A stretch of DNA of 64,000 bases from Adiantum capillus-veneris (Eukaryota > Streptophyta > Polypodiopsida > Polypodiales > Pteridaceae), in NCBI GenBank assembly GCA_014529385.2, contig CM043971.1, positions 33,003,209 through 33,067,208 on the forward strand, in the 5' to 3' direction. Position 1 is the first letter of the stretch. The number at the start of each line of letters is the position of its first letter. Position numbers and translations under genes: made by a program. Of the stretch, positions 23,034 to 36,168 are shown one piece after another. The notes under the pieces were generated by a model. That model saw only the letters and a list, made by a program, of their open reading frames with translations, searched no databases and was not told the origin of the DNA.

Positions 23034-24840
23034 GGACTTCTTTGTTTCTGTGCAATCATGTTGTTAGTGTTGTCTGCAGCTTTGTCATTGTAGGTCATTC
23101 TTCGACTCGCCATTGAGGAGAAGTATGCTATGATCTGAAAGTGGTGCTCCAATTCATTTGTCAATTGATTTGAGTAGCATTTCCTTATTGTTGATGTAGA
23201 AGGAATATGTACAAGAGGATGGTGATAGGTGTCTTTAGATTAGGGTCTAAAACCTGGATGACCAAAGGGAAAAAACCCGGTGGGAAAAAAATGCCTTTGG
23301 TATACGCTCTTATTGGAGTTGAGTAGTTGAACGTGAAGTACATGTTCGTGAAAGGCGAGTGCTTGGGTGAAACACGGAAAGAGTGCCTGATGCAAGTGCC
23401 AATTATGGGACACTCTATATGCAAATGAGAAATTTGTCAACAAAAGCATGCCATGTGAATGAAGGAAATGATGGGTGTTTCGAGGAATAAATGTAGCACA
23501 TTTGACATCAAAAGATGTCTCAATATCTTCCACCTTTCCAAGAAGGGTTTTCGATGTAGAAGTTTCTCCACTCGTATCTCACTGTGCTCAGTACATGAGT
23601 GTCTTTTGGACCTTCTCCTTCACTTCACCAGACTTAAGTACTTAGACTTCGACTCTTTTGCTCACCTATACCAGCATGAGCGACACAACGTAATTATGCT
23701 CAACTCTTCCAGCTTAAGTAGTACCTGGAATAGTTAAGACGCTTAGACCACAGAGAATATTACTTGAAGCTTTGGGACTAACACCTCACTCGTTTTGTGG
23801 CTTAGCTCCTCGAATCTGACTTTTATGACTTGTCGATTGCATGTTAACACTGCTTTGTGACAAGTTCTTCGGCTATTGTAGTGGCTGCTGAGACATACTT
23901 CGTGAAGTTTTATCGTTTTCATGTACCTTCTTCTCTTTGTAGTGCTCAGGCCTCTCGTCAGTCTTTTCTTCATGTGGATTATGGATTTTTTTATTTTTTT
24001 TCTTAACAATAAACAAAGAAAATCTTAAAACAACTCAACAAAAGAAAAATCATTCAAAGAGAAATCTAAATGCTATGTACACTATACACATGTCCCTAGG
24101 GGCTCATATATGGATTTTGTCCCCATACTCTCTGTAACACTACTATGAGGGCATATACTCTAAATTTCGTTAAAAAAAATTTATCACAATAAAACGCAAA
24201 AATTCCATGCATCTCACAAAACATTGCCCTCTAATAGTCATAATGTTAGGTCCGCATTCAGAATGCCTCCCCCCTTCCTATTTGGAGTCATCCTTACGAC
24301 AGGGTATCGCAAAGGGTATGTGTTGTGCTTGGGCAATTAAAAGTTGTGCCTATGCAGGCCTTGTAATGTAGCCCTATTATGCATACACAGTCAATGCATG
24401 GAAAAGATTTATGTTGTGCAAGATGTGGGTATAAGCAATTTTCTTATTGGCATTTGTTGGCGAGGCTTCCTATTCTAAGCAATGTAATGGTCTTTGAAGC
24501 TCCTGTATCGTTGCTTGATTGAAGCGACTTGTCTCTTCTAGCTGTACTGTAATCGTAGGAAGAATTGTAAGAATTCAAGCGGCAATACACTAACAGCAAT
24601 TTTGTTGATCTTCTTTGGGACCCATTTCTTTGCGATTATTGGCTGTTTTCTTGTTGACGCTCGTTTGGGAACTCATACTTGCGAATGCTTCGTTTGTGTT
24701 TGAAGAAACTTCTTTGGGATCCACCTTTTTGTTGTGTGAGTCGACGGTGGTCTTAGCTTCATCCCTTGTACGCTTGGTTGGTGACGGGATTCAGGCTTTG
24801 AAAGTTGATATTGTGGTTGTTTTGGAATCCAAATGAATTC
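23034..24840. other. 3' noncoding internal region of the gag-PR element
   Basis: Between the gag-protease remnant and the captured helicase cassette. No RT, integrase or other domain was recognised on either strand; open frames are short. This is where pol would be expected. Confidence 0.5.
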
Positions 24841-27800
24841 CTAACTTTTTTGTGCTTGAATCAACTTCTTTGGAGCCCAAACCTGAGTTGTGAAAGCTTG
24901 CGACTTTGTGATATTGTTACCTGTTCGTGCACGCTTTCCTTGTTTTTGTTTTGGTGTTGGATCTTGTGATTTGTCATTAGAGATCTTTGTCTTCTTGATC
25001 CATATCTGTTTTTGGCCGATCTGGCTTTTTGGTATCCAGATTTGTCGGGCTTTTTGGCTTTGACTTGTTGTCCTGTTCTTTTGACCTGTCATGGTTGTTG
25101 CTGAAGGGGTTGGTGATAGTGATGGTCTAAGTTGATGATAGGGGATGTCGTAAGATTCATCACTATTGCTACTATCCTCAGCAAGGTTGACTTCTTGTAC
25201 TTTCCCTTGATTTTTTGGCTGGTAGTGGAAAGTTACTGTATGTTTGCTCGTGGGTGGTAGTTTCTTGGAGAACTTTTCTAGCCCATTGATTAGAGCATTG
25301 TTAGCTCGTTGCTCTGGTCGTATTCCTCCTAGCTGAGTCTTTGCATCCTTATTAGGAGCCCTGTATGAGGATGCTTGTGGTGGCTGTGTCTTCACCGAGG
25401 ACTTCGGAATCCACTTTTGATGCACTTGATTCCTGTAACGATGACATTGATTCCCGGATCGTTGATCTTCTTAAAGTTCGAAGTGTTCTACAGAGTCATA
25501 GAACTCGTCGTCTTCTTCATCTTTTGATTCTCCACATTTCTTTGTTTGCTCCTTATGTCGAGAGCTTGTTGATGTCTGGTTCTCTTCGTTTTCCTGGATT
25601 AGACTCACTGCAAAATAAGGAACGATATCATATCCACTTTCATCACAAAACTTTGTTGTGGGAGCATCCTCCACGGCACACACGTCCAGAGTAGCCAAGA
25701 TGTGTTCCCATCCAAAAGGCTCTAACTCTTCTTCAGGAAATGGTTCTGGGATATAGTCCATATCCTCTATAACACGCTCTAGGATACATTTCTCACGTTT
25801 CAAGCTACCACATTGTGAAGCTCCACACATCCACAGTTCTTTAGGCTTACCTAACCAAGCTGGAAGTTCTGATCCTGCTACTGTGGCGGAATCAAACTCC
25901 TCAACCGGTGTTCTCATCACATCCCTGTAGCTATGGTCCCTCAAGTTTATCTTTGTTATGGTTTCCATATGTCTCAGGTATATATGGTCATAACCCCAAT
26001 CTTGGACCATCAATTATCGCATGAATGGTCTTCCCAGAATTATTTCATAGTTGTTCTTCTTGCCAAAGTCAACAACAGCAAAAGTGTGTTCATATTCAAT
26101 GCCACAAGAAGTAACAATTACTTTTTCTAGCAGTCCTAGGGGCTTTTCCTTGTGTCCGTCTGCAAGCTGCAGGGTCATTCGTGTGCATCTCAAGGCAGGT
26201 TTTCCCCATTTTTTCCAAACCTCTTGGGTTGCAATGGCCACACCAGCTCCACTGTCAAGGATTGCCATGGTTTTTACACCATTGAATTCCACAGGAAGGG
26301 TGGTGTTTCCATCTTCTCCTTCGTAATACTCGCCTACCTTGTTTAATGGCACTGGCCTAGTGTTTAGTTGAGGCATTTCAAGCTCTTTGATGCTTTCCTC
26401 GATTCGAGTCATTGGGGTTTTTACACCAAATTTCTCTAAACACTTACCCACATTAGCCCACATGTTTGGTCTAATTTTGAGCAACTCGGCTAACATTATT
26501 GTACAGGTGACTGGGGTAGATAGAATATCTACTAGCCCCTTTGAATCGATGGCCTTGTTGGGAGACAGTCTCTTTGATGGGACTGCAACCATATCTGACT
26601 TGGTCTCGTACTCTCCCATGTAGGACGGTAGTGTTCTTAGCGAATGGGGTTGACTATCCATAGATTGTACAGATCCTTTGTCGCCCCAACACAATTGCAC
26701 GTCTAGATTCATTTGAGATCCAGTCTCAAATTCCTCTATTGGTGGTAGAAACACTCCTCGTTCATCACCAGTCTTGTCTACTCGTCTTCTTGGGTCATCG
26801 GCTTCATTGGCCTCTCTGACTTGTTTCCACAATTCGTCAAGACCATCTATCTCTTTACAATCCTCAGGTATAGCTTGGTGAAATCCCTTGGAAGAGTTAT
26901 CCGTGGTATTCAGTACTATCCTTGGTTCTAATGTTGGGTCTTTGAGGTTTGTTCTGTGCTCATGACTAGAATTTGGCTCTTTTAGTTCCTGGTTTGGTGG
27001 GATTACTTGTGTAGGCATGACACGGCTCACATCCTCAGGTTTTGCAACTGGTGGTTCTAGTAAAGCTTGGGCTGTTTGAATCATTTTATGGCACATTTCA
27101 AACCTTTGCTTTTCTAGTTCCGTATAGGGATATGTCATCCACCTGTGTTCTTGGGTTTGGTTGTTTTTGAGCCTCGCATCATAGGCTTTCAAGAGGGCAT
27201 CTAATGTCTCATTAACCTTCTCTACCAACATAGATCCTCCTAAACTAGCACTTCTTGGTTTCTCATCCGTGGATGGTTCTTCTAGAGGTTTAACCATCTG
27301 TGTAAGAGAAGGTGCCTCCTTTTCCTCATGTTGTTTTATCTTCTCCTCAGCTTCAGTAAGCTTCTCAACTAGGGATTTTTGCTCTCGTTCCCTGCGTGCT
27401 TTCATCCTAGTCTTTCTAGCTTTCCAACTATTTCGTTTGCTCTTGGTTTTCTGACTAGGCACGTCTGTCTTTGATCCATCATCTATCTTTGGACTCGTGT
27501 CACTTTCCGTGTTCTTTGTCTCTGGATTCTCATCAGCTTTCTTTTGAGCTTGTGCTCTCGTAACCACTTGAACTGGTACAATATTTTCATTTTCTGAGCT
27601 ACTAGGGAGCTGAACAATCCCTGATACATTTGTCGTGATTTTCCTGATTTGGTTTGGTTTTTTCGTGCAATCGGGGATCAAGTGAGTGGATGCCACACTC
27701 AAGACAATAGGCATTTACTTCAGTGATCTCCGTATGAGGACATTGTTTGACCAAGTGGTTGTCACGACTTTTGTGACAATCTGTCTCTGGTTGAGGAGAT

Positions 27801-29346
27801 TCTTTTAGCATTTCCTCTTGGCTATAAGCAAGCTTTGACCTAGATAAGCCGCTATTTGCAATGAATCGCAATGTCCTTTCGTCCATTTCATACCTTCTTT
27901 CTTTCGACTGAAACCCAGGAGATGGAGGTTGTACCGGCCTCACCACTCCATGTGTTTCTCTCACATTTTGTTTCTCCGAAGGGTAGTACCCACTTTGGTT
28001 GCTATACCACATTGTAGCTGGTACTGGTGTTGGTTTATTGATGCTTCCATCATTGGCATGTATCTCATGTCTACCGGCATTCTAGCACCTGGCTACGGAG
28101 GTTGTTGTCCTAAGACAAGCTGTGGCCTTAAAACTTCTACTGGTCCTGGCGCATTCCCCGTAATGTATCTAGGTGGAGTAGGTGCTTCTGGAACAGGTTG
28201 TACATACCTCTCCCTAGAATTTTCCATGCTATAATAGCACTCTTCCCCCATATGGTTCGTCCATTTTCTCTCAATTTCACACCACTTCGGCTCTTCCGAA
28301 TTAGACCTTACAAGAGGAATCAACCTCTTGACCAAGTCGTCGATAAGCTTTTCTTGATCAATAGGTGCCGTTGGCTTGGCAATGGACTCACTTATCTGTG
28401 AAACACTGTGCTGAGAGGATGTGTCATCTCCTTGACTCTTTAAGTCCTTTTCTTTGTATGCCTCACAGTTATCCACTAGATAAAGAGCTTCTTTGATCAA
28501 CTCGTTTAGCGTCTTCCTCCTTATCGTATGCAGATCCTTCTGAAGGCCCTCATCTCTCATTCCCTGGATAAAGATCAGCATCAGTCGTACTTGCGTAGGT
28601 AATTCCGTTGTCGGACAGAGCTTAACATATCTCTTGAGTCATAATGATGCTTTGCGTACTGATTCATCCTCTTTCTATTTGAATCTATGGATTTGCGAGA
28701 CCGTGTTGTGAGCAATGCCTTTTGGCGAGAATTCTTTAATAAACTCCTCAAACAGCTCATCTAGGGTCTCAAAATCCCATTTTTCCACCAAGTCGAACCA
28801 TGTAGCTGCATCATCTTCTAGAGTCAATCCAAATCCCACAAACTGTGTCGCAAAATCTGAAACTTCCTCTGCTCTAATTACTCTTCTAAAAGCCGCTACG
28901 TGATCTCTCGGATCTTTATCGCTGGAGTATTTTCTGTTTACCCATTTCTGGACTTGGGATGGTCTAACTCGTCGATTGTCTACAAGTCTAACCAGAGACT
29001 CTCCCAATCCTTCTCTCGTTATCGCTCTTGAAGGGAATCCTGGTGGCTCTCTTCTTGGAACTCCTATAGGAATTCTCGTGTTTGGTGGAGGCATTTGTGG
29101 TCCTTCATTGACCAAATATCCACCTCTTTCTAGAACAGTGTGTGGATTTGTGCTTTCTGCAACTCTGTATTCTCGTCCATACTTGTCGACAACTATAGAT
29201 CTCCATTGACAGTCGACTCCGTATGTGTAGACATATAAGAGCTTGGAATCCGTTATCTCTTCTAGGTATGGATCTGAGCACTTATAAAGATTGACCTCAT
29301 TGTCGTCAATGTATCTATATAGTCCTTCACTCTCATGACCAATCAT
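24841..29346 (-). pseudogene. gag-protease polyprotein of the host element, broken
   Basis: Reading from ATG 29344-29346, the N-terminal part holds a Retrotrans_gag capsid region (DPRDHVAAFRRVIRAEEV, ATWFDLVEKWDFETLDELFEEF) to 28675. Two stops lie near 28620-28677; the frame then resumes at 28581-28093. After frame changes near 28090 and within the CCHC zinc knuckle near 27690 (YCLECG... HLIPDC, one-base indel), a long frame 27714-26014 encodes a charged region and an aspartic protease with AILDSGAGVAI and IILGRPFMR. A TAA at 26014 and another at 25471 interrupt an otherwise continuous frame to 24841. The tail repeats a Trp-Ile/Val/Ala-Pro/Lys-Lys motif four times. No RT follows. Confidence 0.85.
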
Positions 29347-29941
29347 CTAAACTCTCTCAACAAGATGGGTCTTTATTAATTGCAAGTTTGGAAGATCCAT
29401 TGTGGGAGGATATTCCTCTATCGTCGGGCTCTCCAAGCTTGTGTAAGCTGCGTTTGAATCTAGGGTAGACATGATTTCTGGGCTTAAGAGCTTTTGCTTG
29501 GTTCAAGTAGACTTAGTCCACTGTGTTCAAGTGCTTTGGTTAGAGAAAAGTCGAAACTATGTCCAAAACCGCAACCGTTTCGTCACAATTCTCGCAAATT
29601 GTCGCTTTCAGACACCTCTAACTTGCGGATGAATTTTGAGGCCTTAAACGATGTTTTTTTCTAAGTTGAACTAAATGGTTGCCGTCGGCATACATTTAGT
29701 TCAAATTTTTCTCTAAGATCTTTAGAGCCGCTCTCAAGCTACGTTTTGATATAAAAACTTTTCCGATCCGATATCGTTTGTGAAAGTTATGGCCTAAACA
29801 GTGAAATGCAGTTTAGACTGGTCAAAATGAGTCCAAATTCAATTTTAAAAGAAGATTTGGGATCTCTGTGACACTGTGAACACTTCTGTATGGTCAAAAG
29901 TACAGTTGGACCCTAAAACTGGCCTAGAGACATCCTACGGT
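29347..29941. other. Leader of the gag-PR element, gag-proximal part
   Basis: Noncoding on both strands. It is the continuation, across the nested gypsy insertion, of the leader at 38361-40187: it ends in GAGACATCCTACG, the left half of the palindrome whose right half begins the other flank at 38361. Confidence 0.6.
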
Positions 29942-31085
29942 TGTGAGCGGGATGAAAACACACAGAAGGCCTCTATAACAACCCGGCACACACTCTTGGG
30001 AAGATACACACACACACTATGGGGCACCACTCGGCTTAGACAACACACCTGGCCGAGACAGGGAACACACCTCTGGAGTGAGAGGAGAGAGACTATCCAC
30101 TTGCCCACTCCACACAGAGACACACACACACACACACACACACAAAAACTCAGCTCAAAAGAGGAGAACTTCTGATGTTTAGATACAAATGAGCTTGGGC
30201 CAACACAAAATGGGCAAACAGCTCACACAATATGGGTAAAAGATACCAGATACAATCACAAATTGGAGAAGAAGCTTCACTCACCGGAGAAGATTACACA
30301 GAAAAACAGCAAAAAAAGAGTGAGGAATTTGGCAAAATGGACAGCGCCATCGCGTCTGGAACGGCCCAAAACCCCAGTCTACAATGTCAAAGTGCTCAAA
30401 TCCGACCTCGGATGAGCAGTTTACGGCCAAAACAGGCTCCAAAAACCCCAAAAACACACCTGCGACTGTTCCTCCTCTCTTCTCCACGTTTTTTCTGGTC
30501 TTCTCTCAGTTTTTTCAGTTCCCACACTTAGCTTTATTACTTGGGCACCCTTGGCCTTTTAGATGACCTCAAACGAACCCCGAACAGGCCAAAAACTGAC
30601 CTCGCAGTGCATAGTTGTCACCTTTTTGCATCATTCGCACACCTGGCACTCAGCTTTTTTCCAATAATGCATCTCGCCACCACGTGAAGTGGCCCCAAAA
30701 AGTGGTCCTAATGATGACCTTTCTGCATAATTCTCACAAGCAAACACCCACGTTGTGTCCGTCCTCATCCGCGTGCAAATATTGACCTCGTTCGCCCTCC
30801 TGACGCCACTAGATGCCATCTGACGCACCTGCTTACCTCACGTCGTCGGCCCGCGGATAGCTTCCTCGAGAAGTTTTACGCGCTATAAACTCCTCATTAT
30901 TGTAGAAAAAACATACTGGTACTGGTGATAGTGAAAATCGATGCACTATGTACATGCTGTCCTACCTGTACACATGTGGGCCCCACATAACCACCTGGCT
31001 AAGGAAAATGGACAATCCTTTATTTGATGCACCATGCATGTATATGTACATATGCACAATCCCTTGCTCCAAAAAACTCCTGACA
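29942..31085 (-). repeat. 3' LTR of the nested gypsy element
   Basis: 1144 bp, containing a (CA)n run near 30119-30144. Almost identical to 37217-38360. Confidence 0.95.
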
Positions 31086-31113
31086 TAATTTGCCCATCCC
31101 CTAGCCTGCTAGA

Positions 31114-32373
31114 TCATTCATGATCAGCAGCAGCAAAGAGAGATATGAGACTCGCCGCATCACAGGTCTCCTCATCCCTCACCAACACTGCTTGATCCAC
31201 AGACAGCTCATCTTGCTCCACCATCATCAATCTAGCATGATACAATTTAAGACGCAACCCATTTACCCTTGACTTATGTAGAACACCATCCAGGTTAGCC
31301 AGCTGATATGTGCCATTTGGAAAACACTCCACTACCTTGAAAGGGCCTTCCCACTTAATTTGAAACTTCTTTTGGAAGGTGTTGTCCAGCTTACTATTGT
31401 AGCTCAAAACCAAGTCATGTTTCTTGACACCCTTACTTTTAACCTTTTCATTTATCTTTGCCAAAGCCTTATCCTGCATCTGCCCATAATGCTCCAATGC
31501 ACTCATCCTATCCAAATGGACCTCTTGTAACTGCAAGAGCCTCTCTTTGAATGCATCACTAGGCGACCCAAGCAACTTCTCTAACATCTTGACCGCAGGC
31601 AACTCTACCTCCACAGGCAATAGTGCTTCCTTTCCATACACCAAATGAAATGGAGTAAACCCTGTACCTGTCTTCACCGAAGTACGGTAAGCCCATAATG
31701 CACTAGGCAATTCCAAATCCCAATTCTTTCCTTGGTGCTCTGTCACTTTCGAAAGAATCTGTACCAACTCACCATTGAATCTTTCATTTAAGCCATTACA
31801 CTGTGGGTAATAAGGAGTGGTATGCTGGTGCCTAATCTTCATCTTTGTGCATAAGAAGTCTAGCAGTTTAGCTCTAAATCCTGGCCCCTTATCTGAAAGT
31901 AGCTCTAATGGCACCCCAAACTTGCAACATATTTCATCATACACAAATTTTGCCACATCCTTTGCAGTGATCTGTTTTACTGCTATAGCCTCTGCCCATC
32001 TAGAAAGATAGTCCACTGCCGTCAAAATATAGCTTTTGCCCCTGCTTGTGATAGGTAACGGGCCTATTGCATCAATCCCCCACTTTTCAAACACATCAAA
32101 CGCCATAATGGTTTTTCGTAGCTCTGGCTTCAACACTCTCTTCCCAAACGCTTGACACCTATTGCAAGACCTACACCAATGGTGAACATCCTTGTGCAAA
32201 CTAGGCCATACATACCCCTCTTGCAAAATCTTATGCAGGGTGATCTTTAGAGCAAAATGGCCACCACATGCGCCTTCATGATTCTCTTCCAACACTCTGT
32301 AAAGCTCCTCCCGCCAAGGTACACGTCTCAACACGAGATCAGCTCCTTTCATGTATAAGACATCACCAATCAA
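31114..32373 (-). pseudogene. Gypsy integrase
   Basis: A 419-residue open frame with the HHCC zinc finger (HEGACGGH, then CRSCNRC). The catalytic DDE core follows: Asp in FEKWGIDAIGPLP, Asp in ELLSDKGPGF, Glu in NGLNERFNGEL. A C-terminal region reads FQIKWEGPFKVVECFPNGTYQLANLDG, and the protein ends at 31114. The frame itself is intact, but it is out of frame with the RNase H frame. The linker expected between RNase H and integrase is missing, so integrase would not be made as part of the polyprotein. Confidence 0.9.
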
Positions 32374-35300
32374 TTTGTACCTGTATGCTCTACCAACAAG
32401 GCATCACCTTTTATGCTCAACCTTCGAACCCCATGCTTCAAACAAATGTGTAATCCGGCTTCCAATGTAGCATATTCAGCCTCATTGTTACTATGCGCAT
32501 CCAATTTGAACCCTCTCTTGCATACTAGCTTCCCCTCTGGATCATAAAGTGCTATACCCCCTGAAGCTGCATCATGGCTCTTTCTGTATGAACCATCAAA
32601 GAACAACACATGTGCATTGCTAATCTGTGGCACTTCTTCAACTACCTTTCTCACCACCTCTTCCTTAACAATAAGGGGATTCTCCTTGTAGGTCAACAAA
32701 TCAGCTAGGGTAGCCCTTGTACTATCTTCCACTAGAAAAGAGAACTCAAACTCTTGCAGCTCAATTACCCATTTCTTCACCACATTTGACATGTTAATAC
32801 CATTAATTAACTGTGGCAAAAAGCCATAACTCGTCAAGAAAACAAAAGGCCGTGGTAGCAAGTAATGACGAAATCGTCGACAAGCAAATATTACACTGGC
32901 CATCACTAGCTCTACTTCCGATAACTTTCTCTCCGCTACCAACTTCACTCGGCTTGCACAATACACTGGCCTCATATAATGGCTGCCCTTCCCCTTTTGC
33001 AATAGCATAGCTCCAATGGCATCATCCCCTACTGATGGATTTACATAAAAAACTTTCTCCCAATCAGGAGCCTGCATGGCTGACAACCCCCCTAACACCT
33101 CTTTCACCTCTTGAAACACTTCTTCACACTTGTCATCCCATTGCAATGGATCATGCTTTTCCACTTGCTGTAATGGATAAAGAAGCTACGAAGACAATGG
33201 AATAAACCGTGCCATGGACTTCACTTTGTGTATAAAGGTTGCCAATTGCTTCGTACTCATAGGTGATGGAAGAAGAATAATAGACTTCACCTTATCTGGA
33301 TCAGCCTCAATGCCATTTTCTGACACCATATGGCCCAATAACTTCACCCTTGGCTGTGCTAGATGACATTTCTTTGGATTTAGTTGTCCTCCACATTCAT
33401 CATATCGAGCCAATACCATCTGTAGCTTCTCATGGTGATCAGCCCTACTGCTATAGACACAGAAGTCATCCATAAAAGCCTTGACACAACTACCAATGAA
33501 TGGTTCCAGCACCCAATTTGCTCTTTCTTGATAGAAAGATGGTCCATTTGACAACCCAAATGGAAATACTGTGTAGCAATAGCAGCCCCATGGCATAATA
33601 AAAGTGGTCTTTGTGCGGTCTTTAAGAGCAATCTTCAATTGAAAATAGCCTGAAAAACCATCACACACACTGTACCTCTCATAACCTGCCACTGAATCCA
33701 AGATCTGATCGATGAATGGAAGAGGATATGGGTTCTTCTTAGTGGCTGCGTTTAAGGGTTTAAAATCTACACAAATTCTCCACTTCCCATCCTTCTTTGG
33801 TCTGACTACTACTGGACTCACCCATTCTGTGGTCTCCACTGGAACTATGAACCCTGCCTTCAATAACTTGTCCACCTCTACCCGCAAGGCTTCCATTTGC
33901 TCTTGACCCATCCTTCTTAGCCTTTGCCGCACTGGCTTAGCACCTTCTTTCAGCTCTATATGCATCTCTTCACCCTTGAACCCTCTGATCTCTTCATATG
34001 AAGTAATGAACAAATCAGGAAAACTAGCCAGCATATGCAAAAATATATCCTTCTCTATAGCTGAGAGGTCTCCACTAATCATTTGCGTCATTAATTCTTG
34101 CTTCTTTGACAGCTCAACCTTGGTTTGCATCAGCCCTTCAATCACTTCATAAGGCCCTTCACTTTCATCTTCAACCTCATTCGCAAATGCAACTAAACCA
34201 ATCTCCTGGATTTCTTTGTCCATCAAAAGAAATGCAACATCAGCATCCTCATCACTGCTGGTAGTGCTATCACTGTCCTCATCTGTCACCGTGGAAGAGT
34301 CTTCATCACTAGAATCATCCTCATCTTCATAAAGCTCCTCTAATCGTTTCCTTGTGTCCATATTATAAAGCTTCTTGGTACATGTCTTTCCATAGAGTCT
34401 AATCGTACCATGTCGCCAATCTTGAACAACTCCCACTGCACATAACCATGGTCTGCCCAGTATAATAGGATATGCTCCCAACCCTGCTGGCATCACATGA
34501 AAATCAACCACTGCCTTTGCATCATATGCCTCCACTTCTAAGCTCTTTACAACACCCAAGCATTTTACTTTTTGATGGTTTGCCAATCTGATCCGAAAAC
34601 CTGACACCCCAGCCACTGTGAGACCCATCTTCTCAACGCATGAGTGTGTTATGACACATATTTGGGCTCCGCCATCCACATAACCTTGTCCCAAATTTTT
34701 CCTTTTATGCCACACATCTACTATTGGACAAATGTCTGGTAGCTCGTCCATTGCCAACACCTTCACTGAACCTCTCTCTGGCTCTTTCTCCATTGGGTTA
34801 ACCATCCTCTTCCACTGTCGCTTTAGCTTAGGCACCATCTCTATAAGCTGCCCAAAAGTAACATCTGCCTTCCTGCTCGTCAGATCCTCCTTCAAGTCAT
34901 AGCTTAATTGCCCATCCCCTAGTGGAAAATCTGAAACATGAAACTTTCGACGAGCTCTCCTTTTCCTCTTGGCCTTGACATCCTCGCCTTCATGGCTCTT
35001 TCCTTTCTTCTTACTAGGACCTGGGGCACTTCTTCCTTCCTTATCCTCTGTGGTCCTCTTCCCAATAGGCATCACTAACGTATCCTCTAGCTTTGATGCC
35101 TTCTCCAAGGTGACTACACTTAGCACTTTTGTCTTTCCCTTTTCCTCCTGGGTCAGACCACTGGTTCCTTCGTCTCCCTTAATTTCGATGCCATAATCAT
35201 TTGATCTAGTTAGCACCTGTCTTGGCAATGGATACATGTCTCCCCCCATCCTTGGTGGTTTATCACATTGCGGGCTGATGTGACCCAACTCTCCGCAATT

Positions 35301-35642
35301 ATAACATGTGGGCGTCTGCCTCCAAAACCTACCATTGCTTTGTCCAACACCATTCCTAGGCCTTTCTTCACCTCCTGGCTGATTTGCAAACCGCCCTCGA
35401 CCTCGATTATTTCCCACTTGACCTAGCATGTTTAGGCTGAGATTCTTCATCAAATCAACCACTTGCCTCATGTCTTGCCTTAGGCCATCATCTTGCACTG
35501 CTGTAGTGACCACTGCTGGCATAACCTGAGTAGTAACAGGAACCACTGGTTCATGATGAACCCCTGACATGCGCCCTTGTAAGGACTCTATAGGCTGAAA
35601 TTCAGACCTCATTGGCAAAGACTCCACCCCTAACTGGCTCAT
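32370..35642 (-). pseudogene. Gypsy pol: zinc knuckle, protease, RT and truncated RNase H
   Basis: In order: zinc knuckle CYNCGELGHISPQC; acidic and basic linkers; protease with YVDGGAQICVI (Gly where Ser or Thr is usual after the catalytic Asp) and IILGRPWL. RT follows with CVDFKPLNAATKKNPYPLPF, CDGFSGYFQ and catalytic AFMDDFCVYS. One in-frame TAG at 33186-33188 interrupts RIPLSS-LLYPLQQ. RNase H then continues in the same frame (FFDGSYRKS, NNEAEYATLEAGL, SIKGDALLV) but stops at 32370. It jumps directly to the start of the integrase region, so the end of RNase H with the last catalytic Asp is deleted. Confidence 0.92.
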
Positions 35643-36168
35643 TTTTCTCAGCTTCCACTCTTTGTCTTGCTACCTCTAGTGCATCCTCATATGTCCTAGG
35701 CTTCTTTAGCTCCACTCTCCAACGTATATTCTCCCAAAGACCAGCCAAGAACCTGTCCTTCTTCATCATGTCAGGCGGGGGTACCTGTGGTGCTAAAGCC
35801 TTGCACATTCGCTCCCATGCCAATGAAAACTTACGTATGTACGCATCTACTGGCTCACCTTCCTTCTGCACCAAAGCCTGTACTTCTTGCCACACCTTGT
35901 CAGGATCTTCTATCTTCACAAACTCCACTTCCAACCCTGCTCGTAGATTGTCCCAACTCAACCTTACAGGTGGATCAGCCACACGCAACTCCTCTTCAAA
36001 TGCTTTAGACCAAACTCGTGCATCACTCTTCAAACAAATTTGGAGAAGGCGCAACATCTGCGTAGGGTCATGAATCTGGTTGCTAATGCAAGCAACCTCC
36101 ATCTTTTCCAGAAAGTCCTCCACATCTTCATCACTTCTTCCATGAAACTCGAGATAAGAGAAAGCCAT
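35602..36168 (-). CDS. Gypsy gag capsid protein
   Basis: ATG at 36166-36168 gives MAFSYLEFHGRSDEDVEDFL, a Retrotrans_gag-type capsid with KVWQEVQALVQKEGEPVDAYIRKFSLAWERM and RFLAGLWENIRW. About 189 residues from this start; the frame ends at TGA 35602. It overlaps the pol frame for 41 nt in a different phase, the switch lying at GAGAAAAATGAG (about 35637-35648). It may be a plain frameshift mutation or a programmed gag-pol shift. Confidence 0.85.
   Translation of the reverse strand: MAFSYLEFHGRSDEDVEDFLEKMEVACISNQIHDPTQMLRLLQICLKSDARVWSKAFEEELRVADPPVRLSWDNLRAGLEVEFVKIEDPDKVWQEVQALVQKEGEPVDAYIRKFSLAWERMCKALAPQVPPPDMMKKDRFLAGLWENIRWRVELKKPRTYEDALEVARQRVEAEKNEPVRGGVFANEV

Noticed and set aside
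29876-30566. Short open frames in the gypsy LTR, repeated at 37160-37841
   Set aside because: The repetition reflects the two LTR copies, not conserved small genes; no initiation context or domain.
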